This document shows, piece by piece, positions 33,871-42,784 of a stretch of DNA of 64,000 nucleotides. Below the pieces are notes generated by a model. That model had not been told where the DNA came from. It saw only the letters and a program-made list of their open reading frames with translations, and did no database searches. The stretch lies in contig NC_016631.1 in NCBI RefSeq assembly GCF_000178955.2, positions 6,076,001 through 6,140,000 of the forward strand, in the 5' to 3' direction. Numbering within the stretch: the stretch's first letter is position 1; each line of letters begins with the position of its first letter. The stretch is from Granulicella mallensis MP5ACTX8 (GTDB lineage Bacteria; Acidobacteriota; Terriglobia; Terriglobales; Acidobacteriaceae). A program made the translations under genes and the position numbers.

Positions 33871-34194
33871 GTCATCCTGAGCGAAGTCACTCGCGAACTT
33901 TGCGAGTGACGCAGTCGAAGGACCCCGAAGCATCCCTTCTTACCGATACAGCTCACCCCTTTTCCACCACAAGGGCCAGTGCACAGGCTCGTCCCGCGCC
34001 AAACATCTTGAACGCTACGAGTTCATCTTCTCGTGCACGGTGATCATCCAACCCCAGGCCAGAGATGATTGCCACCCACCAGCGCACGAATATTATGGTT
34101 GAAAAGGTGTGAGGTGCATGGGTAACGTGGACAGCTTTGGGGTCCTTCGACTGCGCGTCTCGCAAAGGACGCGAGACGCTTCGCTCAGGATGAC
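33871..34194. repeat. Long inverted-repeat element, family C copy 2, filling the helicase/GT2 gap
   Basis: GTCATCCTGAGCGAAG at 33871-33886 is inverted at 34179-34194. Inside, a second pair of arms carries GCAGTCGAAGGACCCC and its inverse. The roughly 210-base middle has no gene. The remaining intergenic sequence (33499-33870 and 34195-34232) shows no convincing coding sequence. Confidence 0.75.
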
Positions 34195-34232
34195 GAGTCG
34201 GTGGTGATTGAAAAGGAAGAGAAACAGAAGTT

Positions 34233-35306
34233 CTACGTCTGCTTCCGCCAGAACCCCGGCAGATGCGCCATGTAAATCAGCTTGCTAAGCATCGCCGTCA
34301 CACGCGTGTAGAGCTTCGCCAGCGGAAGCGGCCACGTCAACGCCGGATAGGTAAAGATCCAATATCGTGAGTTGTTCCCGAACGTCTGCTGCAGAGCAGC
34401 GTGTGCTTCGTCGAGCTTCAGCGTCTCGTTGCCGGCGCTGCGCACATCCAGCAGAATCGAAGGGAACCAGCGCCGCAGCGTGAAGTTGAGGATGGGGTCC
34501 GAGAGGTCTGGCCTGCCCGGCAACAACCTCGTCACGTTGCCCGCCAGGTGCTCACCGAAGACCCTCCCCAGGGAGTAGCCATTCGCATTCCCCTGACGCG
34601 CCGCCACCGGACGCTCCCACAGCACGATGGAGCGGCGATGATGCAGCAGCAGGGGCAGCGCCCACGACAACTGCACGAGGTTCGTTCCGATAAACGCTGC
34701 AGGGTCCTCATGCGGCAGCGATTCGAGGCGTTCCTTGTTCACCACCATGCCGCTGATGAAGGTGAACATGATGTTCACCACCATGCTGACGTCCCGCGGA
34801 TTGCGCAGGGTGTGGAACCGGCGGCCGAAGGGGTCCACCTGCCGCTCACGTTGATAGTCTTCGCGGAAGCCATAGCTCGTGGCATAGACCAGGTCGACGT
34901 CCGAGGGCTTCCCCTCCGCATCCTGCAGATGCGGCATGAGCTGTGCCAGACCTCCGGGGACGATGAGGTCGTCATCCCCGCACAGCCAGAAAAAGCGTCC
35001 CCGCGCACGGTGATAGCAGGAGACAAAGTTGGCGTCGGAGCCGATGTTCTCGGCATGGCGTTGAATCTCCAGCCTGATTCCCTGGGCCGCAAAGCGCTCC
35101 TGCGCGGCTGCCAGGACCTGGGGCGTGTCGTCCGCGGAGGCGTTATCCGAGACCAGCACCTCGACCTGCGGATAGGCGACGAGCTGCGGCTCGAGCACCA
35201 TCAAGGCCGCGATGAGATCCTGCGCTCGATTGAAGGTAGGAATCGCGATGGTCAGCAGAGGCCGGGCTGTGGAATTGGAATCGGAAAACGTCGTCTCAGG
35301 CCTCAT
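34233..35306 (-). CDS. Family 2 glycosyltransferase
   Basis: A 357-residue GT-A enzyme. T-I-A-I-P-T-F-N-R and V-L-V-S-D-N-A-S-A-D-D-T form the nucleotide-binding start, and F-F-W-L-C-G-D-D-D-L-I-V carries the metal-binding Asp motif. No N-terminal membrane anchor is visible; a weakly hydrophobic C-terminus may touch the membrane. Its start overlaps the end of the flippase gene by 11 bases, so both belong to one operon for a surface polysaccharide or glycolipid. The sugar is unknown. Confidence 0.9.
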   Translation of the reverse strand: MRPETTFSDSNSTARPLLTIAIPTFNRAQDLIAALMVLEPQLVAYPQVEVLVSDNASADDTPQVLAAAQERFAAQGIRLEIQRHAENIGSDANFVSCYHRARGRFFWLCGDDDLIVPGGLAQLMPHLQDAEGKPSDVDLVYATSYGFREDYQRERQVDPFGRRFHTLRNPRDVSMVVNIMFTFISGMVVNKERLESLPHEDPAAFIGTNLVQLSWALPLLLHHRRSIVLWERPVAARQGNANGYSLGRVFGEHLAGNVTRLLPGRPDLSDPILNFTLRRWFPSILLDVRSAGNETLKLDEAHAALQQTFGNNSRYWIFTYPALTWPLPLAKLYTRVTAMLSKLIYMAHLPGFWRKQT

Positions 35307-36846
35307 GCCAAATTCTTCTCCACTTCAGGAAGGTGTAGGTCCCGTAGCCCAGCCCGATAACAGCCGTCCCCAGGGCATACGAGGCGGCGATGCCCCAGGC
35401 GCCGCCGTGCGGAGACTGCATGGTGCCGATCACCAGCGCGACAGGGATCGAATACAGCGCACCCAGGATGGAATTCACCATGAACTTCTCCTGTTTGTGT
35501 GCGCGGATATAGAGGGCCTCGGCAGTAACCACCACGTTGCCGACGGTACCGAAGAAGAGCATCGCCAGCGGGATCGGAGACAGCAGGCGGTTCGCCAGAA
35601 GGACGCCGTGCATCTTCACCTGGTGCACCAGCAGCCACTGCACGACGACCCAGACGGCGATACACGCCAGCACAGCCGCTCCCGTGGATTGCACCAGCGC
35701 TCGCGTGAAGACGCCGTCGAGCTTGCGGTACTCTTTGCGCGCGATCATCTGCCCGAAAGGCGAAGCTTTCGTGTTCATCCAGGAGACGGCCATCGTGCTC
35801 AGGGTGGCGCATACAGTCAGGCTCATGCCCAGGCGTCCCGCTTCTACCGGCCCGCGCGAGTTCATCAGTACCGGGACAAAGAGCGAGCTCGTCAGATATC
35901 CAGCGAGCCACGAAACAGCGATCCGCCATTGGAACGGCCAGATCTCCTTGCCCCAGTCGATGCGGAAGTTCCGCGTACTGTGGCGCAGCAAGGGGAGTAG
36001 CAGATGGCGTTTGGTAAAGATGAACCATCCCCCCGCAATCGCCTGCCCCAGGATGAAGAACCCCGGAGCATAGAGGCCATGATGCAGCAGAAAGGCACTC
36101 CAGCCCAGAACCGTACTCAAAAGAGATTGACGGAGCCGTGTGCGGTAGACCTCGGGAATATATCCACAACCTTCGAGGAAGGAGAAGATGGGGTCGATCT
36201 GAAAGGTGCAGCTCGAAGCGAAGACCACCAGCAGCCAGGGGAGCACGAAGTGAACGTCGCCGGCGTTGGACTTGTTCGCAATGTGGCGAAAGAAAGCGAT
36301 GCCGACCGGCATCAGCGTCAGCGCCATCAGAATGGCGGCGATGGTGTACCAGCGAAAGGCCTTCTGCAGCACCGAGGCCAGGCGTGCGTGGCTCTGTTCC
36401 GGGCCCGTGATCGTTCCGTCGGGCGCAAGGTTAAGGTGCGCAGCCTCATGGGAGGCCGCCTGCAGAATGACCACCGAGAATCCCAGCTCGAAGATGATCT
36501 GCATCTGAACGAGCGAGTAGAAGGCGTAGTAAAAACCCTGGTCCGCGGGCGAAAGGAAGCGCGCAATCAGGGCCAGGGTACCGACGCCGGCCAGTGACGA
36601 CCAGCCGCGCGCCAGCACCGTAAACGCTATGGCGCGGTCGACGCCGACAAAGTGCAGGAGACGGCGTAGCAGACCAGTAGGGGCGCCAGCAGGCTCCGGA
36701 TCTGGATGCCGTTCAGGAGGCGTTGCCTCCGGTGGTGATGGCGGCAGCGTGGCATCCGGCTGCACAAAGGCAGCCTCCCCCGCTGCCGTGAGCGCTCTCT
36801 CGGGGTCCTGGGGTTCCGTCGTCTTTGGGGTATTCGGTATCGGCAT
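35296..36846 (-). CDS. Polysaccharide flippase (Wzx-like, MOP superfamily)
   Basis: About 516 residues with some 12 hydrophobic segments after a proline-rich cytosolic N-terminus (about residues 1-70). The first membrane part G-V-G-T-L-A-L-I-A-R-F-L-S-P-A-D-Q-G-F-Y-Y fits the oligosaccharide-flippase family. It would flip lipid-linked oligosaccharide across the inner membrane. I used ATG 36846; the frame also allows a TTG at 36855, and neither has a clear Shine-Dalgarno. It is coupled to the downstream GT2 gene. No polymerase (Wzy) or chain-length regulator is in the window. Confidence 0.82.
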   Translation of the reverse strand: MPIPNTPKTTEPQDPERALTAAGEAAFVQPDATLPPSPPEATPPERHPDPEPAGAPTGLLRRLLHFVGVDRAIAFTVLARGWSSLAGVGTLALIARFLSPADQGFYYAFYSLVQMQIIFELGFSVVILQAASHEAAHLNLAPDGTITGPEQSHARLASVLQKAFRWYTIAAILMALTLMPVGIAFFRHIANKSNAGDVHFVLPWLLVVFASSCTFQIDPIFSFLEGCGYIPEVYRTRLRQSLLSTVLGWSAFLLHHGLYAPGFFILGQAIAGGWFIFTKRHLLLPLLRHSTRNFRIDWGKEIWPFQWRIAVSWLAGYLTSSLFVPVLMNSRGPVEAGRLGMSLTVCATLSTMAVSWMNTKASPFGQMIARKEYRKLDGVFTRALVQSTGAAVLACIAVWVVVQWLLVHQVKMHGVLLANRLLSPIPLAMLFFGTVGNVVVTAEALYIRAHKQEKFMVNSILGALYSIPVALVIGTMQSPHGGAWGIAASYALGTAVIGLGYGTYTFLKWRRIWHEA

Positions 36847-37058
36847 CCGGCTCAAGAGAGAGACTGCATTCCTGCTAAAAAACTACTGAAAATAAGAGAT
36901 GCAGCTCGGTTGCCGGAGAGCACGACAGGGGTGTTCCGGGGTAAAGTTTATCAGCCGTTGAACCGGCATCGAACGAACGACTCAGAACACTAGGACGCAC
37001 TTCACACGGTTTGGGATGCTGCAAGCATTTTTTCGCGTGTCGTATGATTGTGACCACC

Positions 37059-38348
37059 ATGAGCAAGAAACGCATCGCCGAATCGGCGGCCAGGCAATAT
37101 GTATCCGGAAGATCTCATGGGGTCCGCAACATCGATCTCTCCTCCGCGCAATCAGCCTCCAGTGAGATAGCGCGCGACATCAACCGGGACATCGTTCTCG
37201 AGTTCATCCGCTTTCGCCAGCCGGTCTCACGCGTCGATCTCTCGCGCCTCTCAGGCCTGCAGCCCAGCACCATCTCCGCCATCGTCGAGCAGTTGCTCGA
37301 GGAAAAGTGGATCAAGGAAGGCGCCGTGGTGCAGGGAGCACGCGGCCGTCCGTCGACCATGCTCTCGGTCAACTCCGATCTCGTAACCCTGGCGCTGGAC
37401 CTTCGTCCCGACCGGGCCATCGTGGCCATCATCGACCTCAGCGGGCGCTTCCTGGCGCATGAGACAGTCATGCTGTTATCGGACCCCACCGCGGCCATCG
37501 CCCGCATCGTGGACAGGATGCAGCAACTACGCAAGCAGCACGCCGACAAGTCGTTTGAAGGCGTGGGCGTAAGCGTCCCGGGACGCGTTCATCCCGTCAC
37601 ACAGCGCATCCTGATGGCCCCCAACCTCAAGTGGCATGACTTCGACCTGAAAGGGGCGCTCGAGGCGGGTCTCGGTCTGCAGGTAGAACTCGACAACGAC
37701 GCCAACGCCTGCCTCGCCTCCGAACTCTGGAACGGCCGGCTTCAAGGCGTGAAAAATGCCGTTCTCGTGGCCATATCCGAAGGCGTCGGCACATCCATCT
37801 TTGCCGGAGGGCAGCTTCAATCGGGGTTCAACGGCCTTGCCGGAGAGTTCGGCCACATTCCCGTCGACTCCTCAGGCCCGGTCTGCGGTTGCGGCCAGCG
37901 TGGCTGCTGGGAGATCTTTGCCTCCTCGCGCGCGGCGCTCCGTATCTACAAGGAGCTGGCCCCCAAAGCTCCAAGCTGCAATATCCAGGAACTCCTGCGT
38001 ATGGCAGAAGAGGGCGAGGCCGCTGCCGAGAAGGCCGTCTTCCGCCAGGCGAAATCACTGGGGCAGGGCCTGCGCCTGATTACCGCCGCGCTCTCGCCGG
38101 AGCTCATTCTCATCACCGGAGAGATCACCTCCTGCTGGGACAAGTTCGGCCCGACCGTAGAGCAGGAGCTGCAGGCGACCATGCTGGTAAAACCCGCTCC
38201 ACGGCTGGCTATCGCCGGGGACGGCTATCTCGCCCGGCTCAGCGGCGCCTCCGCCATGCTGTTGCATCGGCATGCCAGCTACCATCGCTCCACACATCCC
38301 GTGCAATCGAGGAAGCGCCCGGTCAAAACTGCCCGGAAGAAGAAATGA
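37059..38348 (+). CDS. ROK-family transcriptional regulator (XylR/NagC-like)
   Basis: About 429 residues. An N-terminal winged helix-turn-helix (V-S-R-V-D-L-S-R-L-S-G-L-Q-P-S-T-I-S-A-I-V-E-Q-L) is fused to a ROK sugar-kinase-like domain. That domain has V-S-V-P-G-R-V, the D-N-D-A-N-A-C motif, G-E-F-G-H-I-P-V and the zinc motif C-G-C-G-Q-R-G-C-W-E. ROK repressors of this build usually sense xylose or N-acetylglucosamine. It lies 114 bases upstream of xylB in the same direction, so it probably controls that operon. ATG 37059 is used; in-frame ATG 37044 is an alternative. Confidence 0.88.
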   Translation: MSKKRIAESAARQYVSGRSHGVRNIDLSSAQSASSEIARDINRDIVLEFIRFRQPVSRVDLSRLSGLQPSTISAIVEQLLEEKWIKEGAVVQGARGRPSTMLSVNSDLVTLALDLRPDRAIVAIIDLSGRFLAHETVMLLSDPTAAIARIVDRMQQLRKQHADKSFEGVGVSVPGRVHPVTQRILMAPNLKWHDFDLKGALEAGLGLQVELDNDANACLASELWNGRLQGVKNAVLVAISEGVGTSIFAGGQLQSGFNGLAGEFGHIPVDSSGPVCGCGQRGCWEIFASSRAALRIYKELAPKAPSCNIQELLRMAEEGEAAAEKAVFRQAKSLGQGLRLITAALSPELILITGEITSCWDKFGPTVEQELQATMLVKPAPRLAIAGDGYLARLSGASAMLLHRHASYHRSTHPVQSRKRPVKTARKKK

Positions 38349-38381
38349 CGATGAATACGTATACATGGCAGGGCGGTTGCC

Positions 38382-38409
38382 TTGACAAAGGGCGCACCTC
38401 TAACATAAT
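38382..38409 (+). promoter_or_regulatory. Sigma70-type promoter of the xylB operon
   Basis: TTGACA at 38382-38387 and CATAAT at 38404-38409 with a 16-base spacer, about 54 bases before the xylB start. A CGTATAC (38358-38364) 17 bases upstream of the -35 box matches the motif before the GH127 gene and could be an operator. Confidence 0.65.
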
Positions 38410-38462
38410 TTCGAGACACGAAAAATAGTTACGATCTGCTATTGATTAGGCAAGGACAGTTG

Positions 38463-39950
38463 ATGTATCTCGGAATTGATTGCGGCACGCAGGGCACCAA
38501 GGCGCTTCTCATGGACGAGAGTGGCAACCCTCTAGGAAGAGGTTATGCCGCGCATGCGCTCATCGAACGCCCGAACGGCGCGCGCGAGCAGGACCCACAG
38601 TGGTGGGTGGATGCCCTGTGCGACTCCGTGAAGCAGGCGTTGGCCGGAGTTCCCACCGCCGACGTTCTCGCGCTCGGCGTCTCCGGCCAGCAACACGGCC
38701 TGGTGGTGCTGGATGAAGACCTCCAGGTCATTCGCCCGGCCAAGCTGTGGAACGATACCGAGACCGCCCCGCAGAACGCCGAGCTGATCGAACGCCTCGG
38801 AGGCAAAGAGGCCTGCTTCCAGCGCTTCGGCATTGTGCCGCTCACCGGCTATACCGTGTCGAAGCTGCTTTGGCTGAAGGAGCACGAGCCGGAGAACTTC
38901 GCCCGCGTCCGCCATATCCTGCTGCCTCACGAGTACCTGAACTTCTGGCTGACCGGCAGGCTCTGTGCGGAGTACGGCGACGCCTCCGGCACAGCCTTCT
39001 TCGATGGGCGCACGCGCCAATGGGCCAGGGAAGTATTGGACGAGATCGATGGCGGCAGCGGACAGCTCTATCGCGCACTGCCGGAACTCCTCACCTCCGA
39101 GCAATCAGTCGGAACGCTTCGCGAAGAGGTAGCTGCGCAACTTGGCCTGCCGCAGACGTGCCTCGTCTCGACGGGCGGCGGCGACAACATGATGGGTGCG
39201 ATCGGCACGGGCAACGTCCGCGAGGGCGTCGTCACGCTCAGCCTGGGCACGTCCTCGACGGTGTACTCCTACACCGAACAGCCAGTGCTCGATCCCACCG
39301 GCAACGTTGCGTCGTTCTGCTCCTCCTCCGGCGGCTGGCTTCCGCTGGTCTGCACGATGAACGCTACGAACGTCGTGACACAAACATTGACCGTGCTGGG
39401 CAAGACCGTCGCGGACATCGAGCCTGCACTGGCTTCGACGCAACCCGGCAGCGAGAGTCTGTGCTTTCTCCCGTTCCTGAACGGAGAGCGAACCCCCGAT
39501 CTTCCGCAGGCCCAGGGCTCGGTCGTTGGACTCACCTCCAATAACTTCACCCCCGCAAATATCATTCGCGCCGCTATCGAAGGCGTCAGCTTTGGAGTTC
39601 TGAACGGCCTGGAACTTATCCTCCACGGCAAGCAGGCCGAGGTCATCCTGGTCATCGGAGGAGGGGCACGGTCCGCCGAGTGGCGGCAACTGTTGGCCGA
39701 TGCTACCGGCGCTACCATCCGTGTTCCGGCTGAAGCCGAGGCCGGGTGCCTCGGAGCAGCCATGCAGGCGATCCATGCCTACAGCCACTCCATCGGCCAC
39801 CCCCAGAGCTTCACCGAGATCACCAGCCGCTGCGTCCGGCTGGAAGAGAGCGGCACGGCGACTCCGAGAAAAGAGCTGCGCGAGGCCTACCGCCAGGCCA
39901 TGGCAAACTATCGTCTGCGCCTCACGGAACTCTATGCGGTGAGCCTGTGA
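38463..39950 (+). CDS. xylB: Xylulokinase
   Basis: A 495-residue FGGY kinase phosphorylating D-xylulose to xylulose 5-phosphate. MYLGIDCGTQGTKALLMD is the phosphate-binding start; V-S-G-Q-Q-H-G-L-V, K-L-W-N-D-T-E-T, G-G-G-D-N-M-M-G-A and the C-terminal V-I-G-G-G-A-R-S match XylB. ATG 38463 has AAGGA at six to seven bases and beats the in-frame ATG 38442. It follows the ROK regulator and its own promoter and precedes an isomerase and a mutarotase. No xylose isomerase XylA is nearby. Confidence 0.95.
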   Translation: MYLGIDCGTQGTKALLMDESGNPLGRGYAAHALIERPNGAREQDPQWWVDALCDSVKQALAGVPTADVLALGVSGQQHGLVVLDEDLQVIRPAKLWNDTETAPQNAELIERLGGKEACFQRFGIVPLTGYTVSKLLWLKEHEPENFARVRHILLPHEYLNFWLTGRLCAEYGDASGTAFFDGRTRQWAREVLDEIDGGSGQLYRALPELLTSEQSVGTLREEVAAQLGLPQTCLVSTGGGDNMMGAIGTGNVREGVVTLSLGTSSTVYSYTEQPVLDPTGNVASFCSSSGGWLPLVCTMNATNVVTQTLTVLGKTVADIEPALASTQPGSESLCFLPFLNGERTPDLPQAQGSVVGLTSNNFTPANIIRAAIEGVSFGVLNGLELILHGKQAEVILVIGGGARSAEWRQLLADATGATIRVPAEAEAGCLGAAMQAIHAYSHSIGHPQSFTEITSRCVRLEESGTATPRKELREAYRQAMANYRLRLTELYAVSL

Positions 39951-40094
39951 CGTAATCGGCAGACAACCTGAGAGGAGCGCCGTTATTGGCGTTTGGCCGC
40001 TTCTTTCGATTCACCTCGCTCGCCCGGAGACAAACGCATACCAACGTAAGGGCGATAGATTAACAATGTTTTGAAAGACTTTTTGGAGAATACG

Positions 40095-41507
40095 ATGGGT
40101 AGACAGATGACGATGGGCGTAGTGGTGGGCAACCGTGGGTTCTTTCCGGGCCACCTGGCAACAAGCGGACGATTGGAGATGATCGCCGCGCTGGAAGCGG
40201 CGGGCATCAAGGCCATCGTGCTGACGCCGGAAGAGACGGCACACGGCGCCGTCGAGACCTATGAGGACGCGAAGAAGTGTGCGGCCCTGTTCAAAAAACA
40301 CGCCTCCGAGATCGACGGCATCATCATCACGCTGCCGAACTTCGGCGAAGAGCGCGGCCTGGCCGATGCGCTGCGGCTCGCGAATCTTCAGGTGCCAGTG
40401 CTCATCCAGGCCACACCCGACCACGCCGGCAAGATGGGCATCGCGTTCCGTCGCGACAGCTTCTGCGGCAAGATGTCGATCTGCAACAATCTGAAGCAGT
40501 ACGGTATCCCGTACTCGCTGACCACGCTGCACACGGAGGCTCCGGACTCGACCGAGTTCAAGAGCGACCTGCAGTGGTTCGCCGCGGTCTGCCGCATCGT
40601 GCGCGGGTTGAGAAACGTGCGCTTCGGCGCAATTGGCGCGCGGCCTACGGCCTTCAACACCGTGCGCTACTCGGAGAAACTGCTCGAACGATCCGGCATT
40701 ACCGTTGAGACACTCGATCTGAGCGAGGTCATGGGCCGCATCGAAAAGTCGAAGGACAACGACGATGCCGTGCAGGCCAAGCTCGCGGCCATCAAGAAGT
40801 ACATCCCCATCGGCGACACTCCTGAAGCGGCCCTGATGAAGATGGCCAAGCTCGGCGCAGTGATCGACGGTTGGATGGCGGCGTCAGAACTCACCGTCAG
40901 CGCCGTGCAGTGCTGGACCTCGATCGAAGAGTATCTGGGCATCGTGCCCTGCACCGTGATGTCGATGATGAGCGAACAGCTCATCCCCTCGGCCTGCGAG
41001 GTCGACATCCTCGGCACACTCTCGATGTACGCGCTCACGCTGGCCAGCGAGACGCCCTCGGCGCTGTTGGACTGGAACAACAACTACGGCGACAACCCGG
41101 ACAAGGCCGTCTGCTTCCACTGCTCGAACCTGCCCAAGCACTTCTTCCGCGAGGGCGTGAAGATGGATTACCAGCTCATCATCGCGGGCACCGTGGGCAA
41201 GGAAAACGCGCACGGCACGCTCGACGGTACCGTCAAGGCCGGCGACATGAGCTTCGCGCGCTTCTCCACCGACGACTTCCAGGGCCAGATCACCGGCTAC
41301 GTCGGCCAGGGCCGCTTCACCGACGATCCTCTGCAGACCTTCGGCGGAGCCGGTGTCGTCGAGATCCCCAACATGCAGAAGCTGCTGCGCTATATCTGCG
41401 AGAACGGCTTCGAACACCACGTCGCAGCCAACTTCGCCTCCGTCGCGGGGCCCGTGTACGAGGCGGCGAATAACTATCTCGGATGGAAGATGCATCGCCA
41501 CGAGTAA
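40095..41507 (+). CDS. L-fucose/L-arabinose isomerase-superfamily protein
   Basis: A 470-residue protein of the FucI/AraA fold. The N-terminus M-G-V-V-V-G-N-R-G-F-F-P-G-H-L, the middle P-N-F-G-E-E-R and the C-terminal C-W-T-S-I-E-E-Y-L-G, D-W-N-N-N-Y-G and C-F-H-C-S-N-L match the isomerase family. It is not canonical FucI (about 590) or AraA. Position after xylB suggests it supplies the ketose, replacing XylA or acting on another pentose (inference). ATG 40095 follows TTGGAGAA; an in-frame ATG 40071 lacks such a site. Confidence 0.82.
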   Translation: MGRQMTMGVVVGNRGFFPGHLATSGRLEMIAALEAAGIKAIVLTPEETAHGAVETYEDAKKCAALFKKHASEIDGIIITLPNFGEERGLADALRLANLQVPVLIQATPDHAGKMGIAFRRDSFCGKMSICNNLKQYGIPYSLTTLHTEAPDSTEFKSDLQWFAAVCRIVRGLRNVRFGAIGARPTAFNTVRYSEKLLERSGITVETLDLSEVMGRIEKSKDNDDAVQAKLAAIKKYIPIGDTPEAALMKMAKLGAVIDGWMAASELTVSAVQCWTSIEEYLGIVPCTVMSMMSEQLIPSACEVDILGTLSMYALTLASETPSALLDWNNNYGDNPDKAVCFHCSNLPKHFFREGVKMDYQLIIAGTVGKENAHGTLDGTVKAGDMSFARFSTDDFQGQITGYVGQGRFTDDPLQTFGGAGVVEIPNMQKLLRYICENGFEHHVAANFASVAGPVYEAANNYLGWKMHRHE

Positions 41508-41618
41508 GGGTTTTCAAAGCAGCCTCACACTGACAGTGAGGCTGTTTTCTCTCGCAACTCGAAACTCGTCTCTCGAAACTCATCACGAAAACCTGTACCC
41601 TGCTTAGGTCGCTTACAT

Positions 41619-42665
41619 ATGTCTTCCATCACACAGGTCCAATCCATCGCCTGGGGCACGACGCCCCAGGGAGAGCCCGTTCATCTCTTCACCCTTCGTA
41701 ATGCGCAGGTAGAAGCCAGCATCGCCACCTATGGCGCACGGCTCACCTCGGTGCGCACGCACGACCGCAAGGGCACGATGGGCGAGATTTCGCTCGGCGC
41801 GGATGAGCTGGCGCCCTACCTCACCAATAAGTCCTACATTGGCGCGACCATCGGCCGGCTCGGCAACCGCCTTGCGAACGGCCGGTTCACACTCGATGGA
41901 ACGGGATATCAGATCCCGCTCAACAACGGCCCCAATGCGCTGCACGGCGGGCCTGTCGGCTTCGACCGCAAGGTGTGGACGGCGCAGGAAGTCCCTGACG
42001 GCGTGGAGATGTCCTATGTCTCCCCCGATGGCGAGATGGGCTTTCCCGGCACGCTCCATGTGACGGTGCGCTATACGCTGACGGACAACAGCCTCCGCCT
42101 GGACTACGAAGCTTCCTGCGACAAGCCGACCATCGTGAACCTGACGAACCATGCCTACTGGAACCTGACCGGAGACATGGGCGACCTGTCGCACCATCTG
42201 TTGAAGCTGAACTCCGAGAGCTTCACTCCGATTAACAGCACGCTGATTCCCACCGGCGAGCTTCGCCCGGTTGAAAACACGCCGCTCGACTTCCGCACTC
42301 CGAAAGAGATCGGCCTGCAGTGGGACAGCGAGGACGAACAGGTGCAGCTTGCGGGCGGATACGACCATAACCACGTGCTGGCAAGTGCTGAAGAGCCCCT
42401 GAGGCTCGCGGCGGAGGTAACCGAGCCAGTCTCAGGCAGGACGATGCAGGTGCTCACAACGGAGCCCGGCGTGCAGTTCTACTCCGGCAACTTCCTCGAT
42501 GGATCGTTCCAGGGTAGAGGCGGCAGTATCTACAAGAGGCGCTCCGGTTTCTGCCTCGAAACCCAGCACTTTCCGGATTCGCCGAACCATCCGGAGTTCC
42601 CCTCCGTACGGATCGAGCCGAATGCGCCGCTGCGGAGTACGACCATTCATCGTTTCTCGGCATAA
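41619..42665 (+). CDS. galM: Aldose 1-epimerase (mutarotase)
   Basis: A 348-residue beta-sandwich mutarotase. N-N-G-P-N-A-L-H-G-G-P-V-G-F-D and N-L-T-N-H-A-Y-W-N-L carry the two active-site histidines. T-T-E-P-G-V-Q-F-Y-S-G-N has the conserved C-terminal motif with the catalytic Glu. It interconverts alpha and beta anomers so that the isomerase and kinase receive the right form. It follows the isomerase by 111 bases and completes the operon. Confidence 0.94.
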   Translation: MSSITQVQSIAWGTTPQGEPVHLFTLRNAQVEASIATYGARLTSVRTHDRKGTMGEISLGADELAPYLTNKSYIGATIGRLGNRLANGRFTLDGTGYQIPLNNGPNALHGGPVGFDRKVWTAQEVPDGVEMSYVSPDGEMGFPGTLHVTVRYTLTDNSLRLDYEASCDKPTIVNLTNHAYWNLTGDMGDLSHHLLKLNSESFTPINSTLIPTGELRPVENTPLDFRTPKEIGLQWDSEDEQVQLAGGYDHNHVLASAEEPLRLAAEVTEPVSGRTMQVLTTEPGVQFYSGNFLDGSFQGRGGSIYKRRSGFCLETQHFPDSPNHPEFPSVRIEPNAPLRSTTIHRFSA

Positions 42666-42690
42666 ACAGGGAGACAAGGCGTTAGCCCAT

Positions 42691-42740
42691 AGCGCGAAGC
42701 GCAAACCGTGACGCTTTAGCGTCACGGAACGCTTCGCGCT
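42691..42740. terminator. Double palindromic terminator between convergent genes
   Basis: Outer arms AGCGCGAAGCG (42691-42701) and CGCTTCGCGCT (42730-42740) enclose inner arms CCGTGACGCT (42706-42715) and AGCGTCACGG (42718-42727). Both pairs are perfect. It lies between galM and the convergent ankyrin gene. Confidence 0.75.
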
Positions 42741-42784
42741 GCGCTGAACAGGCCATCATCTTTCAATGACCTAGTGACTCACCA

